A stretch of DNA of 51,342 nt from an uncultured Collinsella sp. GTDB lineage: Bacteria; Actinomycetota; Coriobacteriia; Coriobacteriales; Coriobacteriaceae. Positions 42,966 to 51,342 of this stretch are shown here, in pieces. Position 1 is the stretch's first letter; the number at the start of each line of letters is the position of its first letter. The translations under genes were made by a program, and so were the position numbers. The notes below the pieces were generated by a model that was given only the letters and a program-made list of their open reading frames with translations, was not told the origin of the DNA and ran no database searches. The stretch lies in NCBI GenBank assembly GCA_900756945.1, contig CAAELZ010000097.1, positions 1 through 51,342 on the forward strand, written 5' to 3'.

Positions 42966-43706
42966 ATGGAAAACAAGAAGAAAAAGCGCTACGGCATCAT
43001 TGCCGCCCTGTTGCTGTTGGTGCTGGCTGCCGGCGTGGGTACCTATGCATGGCTGACGGCTGATCAGTCGCTGGAGAACGTGTTTACGATCGGCAAATTT
43101 GAGACTCCCGAGAAGAAGCCTGATGAGAATGAACCCACCAAGCCTGGTAAGCAGGATAACGTCGACAAAGCTTATCTGTTCGAGACCAAGTGGAATAAGG
43201 ACGAAGACCACAAGATGGTCCCCGGTTCCTCGATGGATAAGAACCCGAATGTTGGCATTGGGAAGGGTTCCGACGACGCTTATGTGTTCATCTATGTGAA
43301 GAACGCTGTGGTCAACGATAACGCGCCCTATGCCAAGACTCCGTGCTTTGAGCTCGGTTCCAATTGGAAGGCGGTCGAAGGGGAGACCAGTCAGAACGCT
43401 GATGGCAAGTATGTGAGCGGTCTGTTCATGTATGCAAAGAACACCTTGAACGGCCCTGCAGTCCTGAGAGCTGACGCTACTCAGGATGTCTACACCGGCG
43501 AGCTCTTTAGCCAGGTGATGATTCCCGGCGCAATGACGAGCGAGGATGTTGTCTCGGGCCAGGACGGTGCGGGCAAGAAGATTGAGCCTAAGATTGTCGT
43601 TTCCGCCTACATTTTCGGCGCTGACCAGAAGGGTAACGAGACCGACGCTGCCGCTAACGCCCTTAAGCAGGCCAAGGAATGGGCTAAGACTCAGGCTCAG
43701 GCTTAA
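42966..43706 (+). CDS. SipW-dependent-type secreted protein, TasA/camelysin-like (1)
   Basis: 246 residues. The N-terminus is typical of SipW substrates: a basic start MENKKKKRYG, a hydrophobic core (IIAALLLLVLAAGVGTY), then AWLTADQSLENVFTIGKFE, close to the TasA and camelysin pattern. The rest is rich in beta-type sequence with Asn, Asp and Gly (AYVFIYVKNAVVNDN, SGLFMYAKNTLNGP) and ends in a short helix. It probably forms or joins an extracellular fibre. AAGGAAGAG lies before ATG 42966. A terminator-like hairpin follows at 43719, so this gene may be the most abundantly expressed, as expected for a major subunit. Confidence 0.82.
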   Translation: MENKKKKRYGIIAALLLLVLAAGVGTYAWLTADQSLENVFTIGKFETPEKKPDENEPTKPGKQDNVDKAYLFETKWNKDEDHKMVPGSSMDKNPNVGIGKGSDDAYVFIYVKNAVVNDNAPYAKTPCFELGSNWKAVEGETSQNADGKYVSGLFMYAKNTLNGPAVLRADATQDVYTGELFSQVMIPGAMTSEDVVSGQDGAGKKIEPKIVVSAYIFGADQKGNETDAAANALKQAKEWAKTQAQA

Positions 43707-43718
43707 TCCCCCCCAACC

Positions 43719-43775
43719 GAGATCCCGGCTCGCCCCCGCCCCTATATTCGGGCTGGGATCTCAGTCCCCCTTTTT
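43719..43775 (+). terminator. Partial terminator inside the surface operon
   Basis: GAGATCCC and GGGATCTC pair with extra GCCC/GGGC pairs inside, then a T run (TTTTT at 43771-43775). It probably lowers transcription of the genes after the first secreted protein. Confidence 0.75.
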
Positions 43776-43795
43776 ATCGACGACTGGCGAACGTA

Positions 43796-44443
43796 ATGCT
43801 CAATAATCTTTCCGACAATCAGAAACGCACCTTGGCGCTTGCCGCGATGGCGCTGTTGGCCCTGGCGTGCCTGTGCGGCACGCTGGCTTTTACCGTTGAT
43901 ATGGTTCCGGCGAACAACGTCCTATCGTTTGGCAGCGTGAAGGTACGAGTCTGCGAATACACCCTCAACGAGCAAGGCGAAGAGATTCCGTTTGAGGCCA
44001 ACGAGTACGGGGACTATCCCGACACCAAGGCCAGCGGCTCTGACATCAGCCGCATTGTGCGCGTGGAGAACGCTGGCGCGCAGCCTGAGTACGTTCGCGC
44101 GCGCCTGCGCATGACGTCGGTGGCACCAGACGGCTCGTGCGCGGATGCCTCGGGCAACGTTGCGTTTCATGTGAATGTGGGCGAGGGGTCCCCGTGGATC
44201 GACGGCGGCGATGGGTGGTACTACTACCGCGGATTGGCCGGGCGTGGCGGCACGCTCGACCCCGGCGTCATGACGGAAAGCCTCATGGACTCGCTGCGCT
44301 TTGTGGGCGACTACCACGATGCCGCGCGCGGCGGCTCATTCAGGCTCGATATCGATGTTCAGGCCGTGCAGGCCAAAAACCAGCAGGCAAGCGATACCGC
44401 CCTCGACGTACTTGACGTTGTGGGTTGGCCGGAGGCGAACTAG
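43796..44443 (+). CDS. SipW-dependent-type secreted protein (2)
   Basis: 215 residues. A helix RTLALAAMALLALACLCGTLA is followed by FTVDMVPANNVLSFGSVKV, the position of the SipW-type cleavage site. The mature part reads as a beta-sandwich-like domain with REPEAT-free sequence (VRARLRMTSVAPDGS, GDGWYYYRGLAGRGGTLDPG, DIDVQAVQAKNQ). Its ending QAVQAK-type pattern recurs in the protein at 49944. It may be a minor or adaptor fibre subunit. ATG 43796 has only a weak site, following the terminator hairpin. It ends three bases before the giant gene. Confidence 0.72.
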   Translation: MLNNLSDNQKRTLALAAMALLALACLCGTLAFTVDMVPANNVLSFGSVKVRVCEYTLNEQGEEIPFEANEYGDYPDTKASGSDISRIVRVENAGAQPEYVRARLRMTSVAPDGSCADASGNVAFHVNVGEGSPWIDGGDGWYYYRGLAGRGGTLDPGVMTESLMDSLRFVGDYHDAARGGSFRLDIDVQAVQAKNQQASDTALDVLDVVGWPEAN

Positions 44444-44446
44444 CCT

Positions 44447-47400
44447 ATGAAGATCAAGAACATGAACCGGGGTATGCTTAGCAGGCTGGTTGCCGTCGCA
44501 GCGATTGTCCTTTGCTGCGTTATGGCGCTGCCAACGGTGGTGCATGCCGAGGACGTGCCCGAGAACAAAAACGAATTCCACATCAAAAACGAGGCTGACT
44601 TTTTGTTGTATGTGGCGCTGTCGCGCGAGCGCGATACGTCCGGCTGGCACGTTTATCTCGATAACGACATTGAGCTCGACAGCGACGACATGAAAGCCAT
44701 CGTTGCAAACACTGTTAAGCATCTGTCGTTTGGCAACAAGGAGCATCCGTTTAAGGGCGTGTTCGATGGTCAAAACCACACCGTTGAGGGCCTGAACTAC
44801 GATAAAGACGCTTTTGACCCCGAGCGCGATACGGGATTTTTTGCCGAGACCAACGGTGCCACCATCAAAAACTTCCTGGTTAAGGACGCCAACGTGTGGG
44901 CGGACTTCCGCGGCGGCATTATCGTGGGCAAGGCCGTCAATACGCGCTTCGAAAACGTTATGGTCATGGAAAGCACGCTGCACGTGACCTGCGCCAACAA
45001 CGCCCTCAACCTCATTACCAACGCAGGCTTTGAGGGCGGTCTCATCGCCGGCGAGCTCGACGGCTGCACCCTCTACAACTGCGAGGTCCGTGGCGGCCGT
45101 GCCGTCAACAATGCGACCTCGGGCGTGCAGGCGCTCGGCGGTGAGGGTCTGTATATGGCGGCGTTTGCCGGCTACGTTACGAACTCGACTATCGAGTACT
45201 GCCGCGTGACGCCGACGCGTAAGGACGACGGCTCGATTGCCGAGAAGGGCATGACCGACGTCACCAATAAGTACGACGTGGCCATTGGCGCCCTGGGCGG
45301 CAACAACGTGTATGCCTCGGGTTTTGTGGGCTGCATGGCGGGTAACGCCAAGATTATCGACTGCTTCTCGACGGCGCAGTGCTACAGCTATGCCGCGTCG
45401 TACGTGGGCGTCGTTGCCGTGACGCGTGCGTGGACGGGTGGCTTGGCGGGTCGTATTCTAACCGAAAAGGGCAACGAGCTCGTTCGAAGCCATTTTGCGG
45501 GTGACTTGAGCTCGCGTCAGTACAATCCTATCGCCGTGATCCCCATCATTCAAAACGATGTGAACCTGGGCGGCATTGCCGCGCGTGCCAACAAGGATGA
45601 TGCCACGGTCACCGAGTGCTACTTTAAGCCGAGCGTGAGCCTTTCTGGCAACAGCCAGGGCAACCCTGCCAAAAAGAAAATCCCCTCGTTTGGCGGCGAC
45701 GGTACCACTAAGGGCGACGGCTATGGCCCGTGGGACGACGAGCGCTATACCACGCGTGAGCTGTGGGAAGAGCATGACTATGATTTCTGTGCCGGTACTA
45801 AACGCTCGACTGCTAACGATGAGGCCCTGGGTGGCACGCACGCCAATGAGTGGGCGATGGATTACAAACTGAATATTCCCGTGCATGGCCAGAGCGTTAA
45901 GGCAACGACCGATTTTCCCGGCGCGGGCACCGCGACCATCGAGGCAACCAAGCTTGGTATTGATCAGGCGACCTCGGACCCCTACACCTTTGCCGTGAGC
46001 GCTGTGCTGGCGGGAACGGCTCAGGGCTTGGCCCAGGGCGATACGTCGGTAACGTTTGAGCAAGAGACCTCCGCAAAGCCTGAAGGCCTGACCGAGGCAA
46101 ACGAGGGATACCGCTTTACGGGCTGGTTCCGCGAGCCCGGGGTCAACGTGAACCACATCGAGGCCGATAACACCTGGTTTGACGGCAAGACCGATGCCGA
46201 TGCCGTGACTGCCGGCAAACAGGTCAAGAAGAGTGAGGCGCACGAGCATACGTCGACCTATACCGCCGATAATGCCAAGGGGGTCGACGGTTTTAAGGGC
46301 AATGACCTGTTTATCGCTTCGTACGAGGCGCAGGTGCTGTTCTATAACGTCAAGGGCGAGACGCTCGCGTGGCAGAGCGGCGAGGAGCACGACAAGTCGA
46401 CGGACTGGTACCGCTATGGCGTCGGTTTAACGCCGGCTGCCCCTGCGGACCGCGGCACTCTTTCTGCCAGCGCCACCTTTATCGGTTGGACGACGCAGCC
46501 GAGTGGCGAGGCCGGGATGCATGGCGGTTACGCGGCCATCACCTCGCCTAAGCTTGCCGGGCTAAAAAACGCCGGTGCGTTCTATCCTGCCGGCACCGAG
46601 ATCACTGTGCTTGGTCCTACCGATTTTTATCCGGTGTACACCGACTATGTGTCGAACATCATGACGGTGTTTGAGGGCAATGAGCAGGATGCAACCGACG
46701 ATCAGACTCGGCGCGACGGTGTGGGCAAAACTGACGTTAAGGTTGAGACTGCAGAAGATGGCACAAGCGCGTATACCGTACAGGTGCTCGACGTATCCGG
46801 TAAAGCTATATCCGAGGAGGGCCAGCTGCCCGACGGCTATCGTTTCCTGGGTTGGTATGAAAACAAGCAGGCTGCCGATGGATCCCCGGTTGATGTTCGC
46901 GTGAGCCGCGATCCGAGCTACAAGCTTCCCGGCAATGTGGACCTGACCGTTCCGCATACCTATACCGCACGCTTTGAGTACCGCGTGGATTACTACATCC
47001 GGGCATTCACAAATAGCGGTCTAACGGACAGCAAGCTCCTCTGCTCGGTTTGGAATAAGTACAAGTCGCCCTTTGAGGAAAACGTTGGCGCGACATATGT
47101 TCGTGAAAACATTGTCCATTGGGGTGCTGGTACGGATGATTCCGCTCACGTGTTACACGATGATAAGAATCCAGCGGATAAGTGCACTACGGTTCTCTCT
47201 GATGCGACGCGAATCGTTGCGCCTATTAACGCCTACTCGCATAATGTGCGTAACGACACTGGCGCAAATACTATCAAGGATATGATTGCCGACACTGATT
47301 TTCCAGGAGCCGGTAAACTGAGTGATGAGTGGAAAGCGTCAAGTATTAAAGTTCAATTTTCCCCCGCACATGATAGGTACCACTTCAGTTTTTGGACGCT

Positions 47401-49942
47401 CGAAAGACCCGACGACGGTTCTTGGACGTATATAGAGAATCCTTTTTCGAGTGCTGTTTTAACGACAGAGCAATATTATGTCCGCGCCATGGTGACCACG
47501 GACGTCAACTTCTATGACAAGGATGGCAACGTAAAGCAGGCTGCTACTCGACGCTATGAAAGCAACTTGCTTCAGCAGAAAACGGCGGAAGGTAAAGATC
47601 CGACGTTCCTGTATTGCTATCCGCATCTCTATAAGGATAGGACGGTTAATACAAGGCCCTACGACGGAAAGGATGGTGACGTCAATCCCAGTCTGACACT
47701 CGAAGCCTCTCCGACCGATGCCGAGATGGCGGTGCCGGGCTATAAGTTCCTGGGCTGGATTTCGACCGCCGAGGTCCAGAAGGATTCTGACGTCTGGAAG
47801 TATATCTACGACGTCGCCGGCGACCCCTATGTGACGAGTGATCCGGATAAGGCAGAGCCGTATCTGGCGACCGACGAGTCCAAGGTCACCCAGTGGCAGG
47901 ATGCCTATCCCGTCTACGCAAAGTACGACGTCAGCTACACCACCAACCTGCATCGCGCAGGTTTTGAGGGTACGGACAAGGTCAATGTGCCTAGCTACAA
48001 CATCGCTCCCGTTATCAACGCGGACACCAATCCTGCTACGGCAACGGTGACCCCTGACGTTACGACGCCGGTTTATAAAGCAGGCGGTGAGCTGTATAAG
48101 TTGCAGAAGGTTGAGATCGAGCTTCCGAACGGCGAGATCAAGACGCTTCCCTACGATGTGGAGCATGGTACTTGCTCTTATCCGGTGGAACCTGGCGGAG
48201 CCTATACATTCGTGGCGTACTATTCGCCGTTGGCGGTTGTGTACCACCTCAATGCCACGGATGTGGACGGCAAAGTTGCTCAGCAAGACGATATGCTCGG
48301 CAACCTTAATGGCGGCATCCCGAAGCCTACTTATGACGTCAGCACTATCGATGCGGATACAGGCAAGTTCAACGTTTTCGTGGGCTGGACGGAAGCCGAG
48401 CCGGCACCTGGCAAGGGCTATGTCGCTTGGTCAGAGGGCATCCGTATGGTGAGTGCTTCTACCGTGGTCAAGGCCCCCATGGAGCTGTACCCGGTCTACC
48501 GTCCCAGCCTGGTTACCGTTCAATCGAACATTGACTCTAAACTTGCGAATCCCGATCTTGTCCGTAGCCTCGGCCGCACTGATTCCGGCGACCAGATTTC
48601 TCTTGAGGTCAAGGCCGCCGAGGAGGTTGAGGGCACTGACGGCACCAAGTACGACTTTGTCGGCTGGTCGCGCGATTATGTCAATGACGGGCAGTACACC
48701 CTGATGACTGACGATGAGAAGTATCCCCTCGAGGGCAGCGAGCCCTTTGAGAGCGTGACCTACACTGCGGTGTACAAGAAGACGCCGCTTAAAGTGCGCT
48801 ATCACGACACCGAAGGCAACGTCATCTACACCGCTACGGTAGACCCGAACGATACGAGTGTTCTGCGTGGCCAGGATGGCAATGCCGGCTTTGTTCAGAC
48901 AGTTAAGGTGCCCAAGATGGACGAGAACGGCAACCCGGTCTATGACGACAAGGGTGAACCCGTCATGGAGCCAAAGGAAGTGGCCTACGATCCCGAAGCC
49001 TACTCCGCAATCGTCGCATTCCTGGGCGAGCGAGCGGATAGCAGCTTGAAGGAGTTGTTCTTGGAGTGGCAGTGGGTTAATGGCGACAAAGCTGTGGCGT
49101 GGATCGACTTCAAGGGTAAACCGGTTACAGCCAACATGGATTTGTATCCGGTGACGTATAAGGTCGTCGCTAACGACACATCGGACGATGCGAGCCCTAA
49201 GAATGTGACCGGGCAGCTCAAGTGGTTGCTTGATCCCAATGCCGCGAACACGATAGATGACAAGAGCGATAAGGCGCCGTTCAAGGCTTGCTTTGCAAAG
49301 CCCTTCATGGGCACGCAACTGACGGTGCACGTTGACCGCGTGGGCTATGGTCTTCCTGGCCAGACTCCTGCACCTGTCAACGGGAAGTATGTCTCGCTTT
49401 ACAGTTCGGGTTCAGGCGAGGGCTCGTTTGAGCTGACGAATCGTTTGGACTACAAGCTCACGGGCGACGGCACTCAGAGCGATGGCAATGCGGTGTTCGA
49501 TTTCGCCGCTACGCATACGCTCAAGATCGTCAAGCAAACCCAGGATGGCTGGGCGAAGGGCAAGACGTTCCGCTTCAAGGTTTCCCGGGCCGGCATGGAC
49601 GGCAACGCCTTGGAGGAGCGCACGGTTGAGGTAACGGTGTCATCGGATGCGCAGCTGAAGGACGGTTCCGCCTGGTACTCCGGCGCTATCGAGCTTGCGG
49701 TCCCGGCGGGTATCTACACCGTCGAGGAGGACTCAGCGTGGGCATGGCGCTACAGCAACCAAATCGGCGTCCCTGGCAAGCAGCCGGGCGATAAGGCGCA
49801 GGCGACTATCTCCGCTGCATCGAGCGCGAACGATGCCACGTTCACCTGCACGAACACGCGCGTGAACGACAAATGGATCGACGGCAGAAATCGTGCCCAT
49901 AACGTTTGGAGCAACGGCAACGTAGCAAAGAAGGAGGATTAG
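44447..49942 (+). CDS. Giant secreted adhesin: beta-helix plus Listeria-Bacteroides-type repeats
   Basis: 1831 residues. A signal peptide (about 1-36, ending VVHA-ED) is followed by a right-handed beta-helix of GLUG-like units (about 80-400: GGIIVGKAV, GGLIAGELDG, AAFAGYVTNS, GGLAGRI). About eight repeats of the InlB/Listeria-Bacteroides kind follow, each with a GW or similar core: GYRFTGWFRE (555), FIGWTTQ (678), YRFLGWYEN (798), YHFSFWTLE (979), YKFLGWIST (1098), FVGWTEAE (1310), YDFVGWSRD (1401), FLEWQW (1538). A SpaA-like collagen-binding-type fold (FRFKVSRAGMDGNA, GIYTVEEDSAW) ends it. No LPXTG, so anchoring may depend on the fibre genes. It is surface-exposed and probably binds host or other cells. 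Confidence 0.85.
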   Translation: MKIKNMNRGMLSRLVAVAAIVLCCVMALPTVVHAEDVPENKNEFHIKNEADFLLYVALSRERDTSGWHVYLDNDIELDSDDMKAIVANTVKHLSFGNKEHPFKGVFDGQNHTVEGLNYDKDAFDPERDTGFFAETNGATIKNFLVKDANVWADFRGGIIVGKAVNTRFENVMVMESTLHVTCANNALNLITNAGFEGGLIAGELDGCTLYNCEVRGGRAVNNATSGVQALGGEGLYMAAFAGYVTNSTIEYCRVTPTRKDDGSIAEKGMTDVTNKYDVAIGALGGNNVYASGFVGCMAGNAKIIDCFSTAQCYSYAASYVGVVAVTRAWTGGLAGRILTEKGNELVRSHFAGDLSSRQYNPIAVIPIIQNDVNLGGIAARANKDDATVTECYFKPSVSLSGNSQGNPAKKKIPSFGGDGTTKGDGYGPWDDERYTTRELWEEHDYDFCAGTKRSTANDEALGGTHANEWAMDYKLNIPVHGQSVKATTDFPGAGTATIEATKLGIDQATSDPYTFAVSAVLAGTAQGLAQGDTSVTFEQETSAKPEGLTEANEGYRFTGWFREPGVNVNHIEADNTWFDGKTDADAVTAGKQVKKSEAHEHTSTYTADNAKGVDGFKGNDLFIASYEAQVLFYNVKGETLAWQSGEEHDKSTDWYRYGVGLTPAAPADRGTLSASATFIGWTTQPSGEAGMHGGYAAITSPKLAGLKNAGAFYPAGTEITVLGPTDFYPVYTDYVSNIMTVFEGNEQDATDDQTRRDGVGKTDVKVETAEDGTSAYTVQVLDVSGKAISEEGQLPDGYRFLGWYENKQAADGSPVDVRVSRDPSYKLPGNVDLTVPHTYTARFEYRVDYYIRAFTNSGLTDSKLLCSVWNKYKSPFEENVGATYVRENIVHWGAGTDDSAHVLHDDKNPADKCTTVLSDATRIVAPINAYSHNVRNDTGANTIKDMIADTDFPGAGKLSDEWKASSIKVQFSPAHDRYHFSFWTLERPDDGSWTYIENPFSSAVLTTEQYYVRAMVTTDVNFYDKDGNVKQAATRRYESNLLQQKTAEGKDPTFLYCYPHLYKDRTVNTRPYDGKDGDVNPSLTLEASPTDAEMAVPGYKFLGWISTAEVQKDSDVWKYIYDVAGDPYVTSDPDKAEPYLATDESKVTQWQDAYPVYAKYDVSYTTNLHRAGFEGTDKVNVPSYNIAPVINADTNPATATVTPDVTTPVYKAGGELYKLQKVEIELPNGEIKTLPYDVEHGTCSYPVEPGGAYTFVAYYSPLAVVYHLNATDVDGKVAQQDDMLGNLNGGIPKPTYDVSTIDADTGKFNVFVGWTEAEPAPGKGYVAWSEGIRMVSASTVVKAPMELYPVYRPSLVTVQSNIDSKLANPDLVRSLGRTDSGDQISLEVKAAEEVEGTDGTKYDFVGWSRDYVNDGQYTLMTDDEKYPLEGSEPFESVTYTAVYKKTPLKVRYHDTEGNVIYTATVDPNDTSVLRGQDGNAGFVQTVKVPKMDENGNPVYDDKGEPVMEPKEVAYDPEAYSAIVAFLGERADSSLKELFLEWQWVNGDKAVAWIDFKGKPVTANMDLYPVTYKVVANDTSDDASPKNVTGQLKWLLDPNAANTIDDKSDKAPFKACFAKPFMGTQLTVHVDRVGYGLPGQTPAPVNGKYVSLYSSGSGEGSFELTNRLDYKLTGDGTQSDGNAVFDFAATHTLKIVKQTQDGWAKGKTFRFKVSRAGMDGNALEERTVEVTVSSDAQLKDGSAWYSGAIELAVPAGIYTVEEDSAWAWRYSNQIGVPGKQPGDKAQATISAASSANDATFTCTNTRVNDKWIDGRNRAHNVWSNGNVAKKED

Positions 49943-49943
49943 C

Positions 49944-50525
49944 ATGTCCAAGCGCAAGCGCATCATCGCCTTGCTGGTGGGGGTTATCCTCCTGGCCGGT
50001 ACGGCAGGCACGTTGGCCTGGCTTTCGGTTACGGGCGTGCTGGTCAACCAGTTCGGCATCGGGTCGGTGACGCCATCGGTTCAGGAAACGCTCAACGGCA
50101 AAGTGAAAAGCGATGTCAAGGCGAAGAACACGGGTACTGCGCCCGCCTATATTCGTGCTGCAGTGGATATCTACTGGCAGGACCAGGATGGCGCACGCCT
50201 GTGGGATGAGCCGAAGGAGGAGCCGAAGGGTGAGGCGGATTACGAGATTGCGTGGAGCGTGGCTGATGCCTCGGGCGCGAACTCGGCTTATAACTGGGTT
50301 AAGGCGAGCGACGGGTTCTATTACTGGACGTCGCCCGTCGCTCCCGGCGCGGAAACCGGCGTGCTCATTAATAGGGTTACCGAGCTCAAGGCAACCGAAG
50401 GTCGCAATCTTGTCGTGGATATCTCCACTCAGGCGGTCCAGGCGACGCCCGATGAGGCCGTGCACGACGCATGGGGTTGCTCGGTCGAGAATGACGTGCT
50501 GGTGCCGCCGCATGGAGGTGCGTAA
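49944..50525 (+). CDS. SipW-dependent-type secreted protein, TasA/camelysin-like (3)
   Basis: 193 residues. SKRKRIIALLVGVILLAGTA is the signal, followed by GTLAWLSVTGVLVNQFGIG, matching the SipW substrate pattern seen at 42966. The mature part has beta-type sequence (KNTGTAPAYIRAAVDIYW, DGFYYWTSPVAPGAETG) and shares the QAVQA-like ending with the protein at 43796. AAGGAGG lies before ATG 49944, one base after the giant gene's stop, so translation is coupled. It may cap or link the fibre. Confidence 0.78.
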   Translation: MSKRKRIIALLVGVILLAGTAGTLAWLSVTGVLVNQFGIGSVTPSVQETLNGKVKSDVKAKNTGTAPAYIRAAVDIYWQDQDGARLWDEPKEEPKGEADYEIAWSVADASGANSAYNWVKASDGFYYWTSPVAPGAETGVLINRVTELKATEGRNLVVDISTQAVQATPDEAVHDAWGCSVENDVLVPPHGGA

Positions 50526-50527
50526 GT

Positions 50528-51226
50528 ATGGCGTTCCCGATTCGTAAAGGTGTTGCGCGCTCCTTGCGTTGCATGGTCGCGGCCATTTTCTGCGTGGTCG
50601 CGCTCGCTGTTCCCGCCCGTGCGTTTGCCGATGCTCCCACGATTGCCTATGACGGAAATGCGCGTCAGCTGACGGTCTCGGGGGCGACGGACTCCTCGGG
50701 GGAGCCCGATCTGTTTTTGGCCTTTAAAGATCTGATGCCTGGCGATGTGCGTGATCAGCAGATAGAGATTCGTGCCACGGGCGTAAAGTCCCAGGTGCGC
50801 GTGTTTGTGCGTGCCGTTGTCGATCACGAGACGGCACGCCTGCTGTCGCCCATTACCCTAACGGCGTCGGCGGGCGATGGCTCTGCAGGTTGGCTCCAGA
50901 CAGGAACACCGGGCAGCGTGTTCGCTTATCCCACGCAAATCGCCACGTTTACGAGCGATGGCAGCACGGTGCTTAATTTGCAGCTAAACGTTCCGACATC
51001 GGTGGGCAACGAGGTTGCCGACGCAAACAAGACCATTCGCTGGGAAATCACCGCCGAGGACGATGGCGAGAAGATCCCCATGCAGTCTGCTGACAGCAAG
51101 AAGCCCGGTTTGCTTGGTCTGGTGGCAACAGGCGACAACACGCTCACGTTGCTTTTGGTGTTGCTGACACTTGCAATCATCGCATTTATAGCCGCACTTC
51201 TTTTGTCCCGGAGGGATAAGCGCTAG
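50528..51226 (+). CDS. Secreted protein with C-terminal membrane or wall anchor
   Basis: 232 residues. A signal peptide (SLRCMVAAIFCVVALAVPARAFA) is followed by a beta-rich domain (PTIAYDGNARQLTVSGATDS, QVRVFVRAVVDHETARLL). The C-terminus is VATGDN, a long hydrophobic helix (TLTLLLVLLTLAIIAFIAALLL) and the tail SRRDKR, close in layout to a sortase signal, though the motif LVATGD is not LPXTG. It may hold the fibre to the cell wall. GGAGG lies before ATG 50528. Last gene of the operon, followed by a terminator at 51301. Confidence 0.75.
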   Translation: MAFPIRKGVARSLRCMVAAIFCVVALAVPARAFADAPTIAYDGNARQLTVSGATDSSGEPDLFLAFKDLMPGDVRDQQIEIRATGVKSQVRVFVRAVVDHETARLLSPITLTASAGDGSAGWLQTGTPGSVFAYPTQIATFTSDGSTVLNLQLNVPTSVGNEVADANKTIRWEITAEDDGEKIPMQSADSKKPGLLGLVATGDNTLTLLLVLLTLAIIAFIAALLLSRRDKR

Positions 51227-51267
51227 GTTCATCTTCTAAACGCAACGCCCTCCCGGGCGGCGGGCAC

Positions 51268-51342
51268 GAAGTTCCCTGCTCTACAGTCCTGCGCAAGACG
51301 AAGGCCACATTAAGTGGCCTTCTTTGCGTGCGGAACTCGCGA
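51268..51342 (-). repeat. Window-end repeat (family F), inverted copy, with terminator
   Basis: Reverse complement of the unit at 1-141: GCTCTACAGTCCTGC and GCAAGACG, then AAGGCCAC/GTGGCCTT (51301-51321) with a 5-base loop and CTTTG after it. The hairpin probably ends the surface operon. Confidence 0.7.

Noticed and set aside
45458..46390. Minus-strand frame inside the giant adhesin gene
   Set aside because: Antisense to a continuous 1831-codon gene with clear repeats.

Overview
The window looks like a chromosomal stretch (or a whole contig) from a GC-rich, Gram-positive gut actinobacterium of the Coriobacteriia, most likely Collinsella. That assignment is inference. It rests on the codon use, the actinobacterial-style EF-G paralog, the LANTG-type cell-wall sorting signal, and the carbohydrate and amino-acid transport content. 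No plasmid or phage backbone genes were seen. Genes lie on both strands and are mostly single or in short operons, separated by intergenic regions unusually rich in palindromes.

Layout. 1-2950: polar amino-acid ABC transporter (Tat-type lipoprotein, permease, ATPase) with a clear promoter and a large palindrome just upstream of the first gene. 3191-6346: EF-G-like GTPase and a membrane-anchored DNA/RNA endonuclease. 6407-7501: a HAD phosphatase plus the decayed end of a LacI gene; this is a duplicate of the intact HAD/LacI pair at 12507-14525. 7617-11176: LicT/BglG antiterminator, glucose-family PTS EIIBC and a Nif3-like protein. 11455-12333: LarE-like sulfur transferase. 14843-18733: glmS, then a GntR regulator divergent from a YeiH-type membrane protein. 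19007-22231: a degenerate sigma-54-activator-like regulator, a membrane protein of unknown function, a nitroreductase and a small conserved-looking protein. 22337-26654: MarR plus a heterodimeric ABC exporter. 26766-29683: serine acetyltransferase, DedA, branched-chain aminotransferase. 30245-34064: LemA, TetR, tRNA-Ser(TGA), a TadA-glycerate kinase fusion and SRP RNA. 34305-39216: a coiled-coil wall-anchored protein with a frameshifted signal peptide, then a second heterodimeric ABC exporter. 39245-41409: DUF4143-type ATPase with 23-bp tandem repeats upstream, and a flavodoxin-like protein.

41410-42337 is a gene-poor, AT-richer stretch with 62-bp tandem repeats and a G10 tract. It leads into a six-gene surface operon (42338-51226): an ER-type (SipW-like) signal peptidase, three small secreted proteins with SipW/TasA/camelysin-style N-termini, an 1831-residue beta-helix and repeat-domain adhesin, and a C-terminally anchored partner. 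By analogy with tapA-sipW-tasA this is a candidate extracellular fibre or adhesin system, and it is the most interesting gene set here.

The second notable theme is intergenic structure. (i) Four copies of a large stem-within-stem element (here called D) occur whose outer stems differ in sequence but stay complementary. (ii) Five copies of a 50-bp hairpin (A) occur with two relatives (B, C) that share loop sequence but have different stems. (iii) Several very long perfect palindromes sit at gene ends. (iv) Inverted copies of one repeat lie at the two ends of the window, consistent with an assembly break at a repeat.
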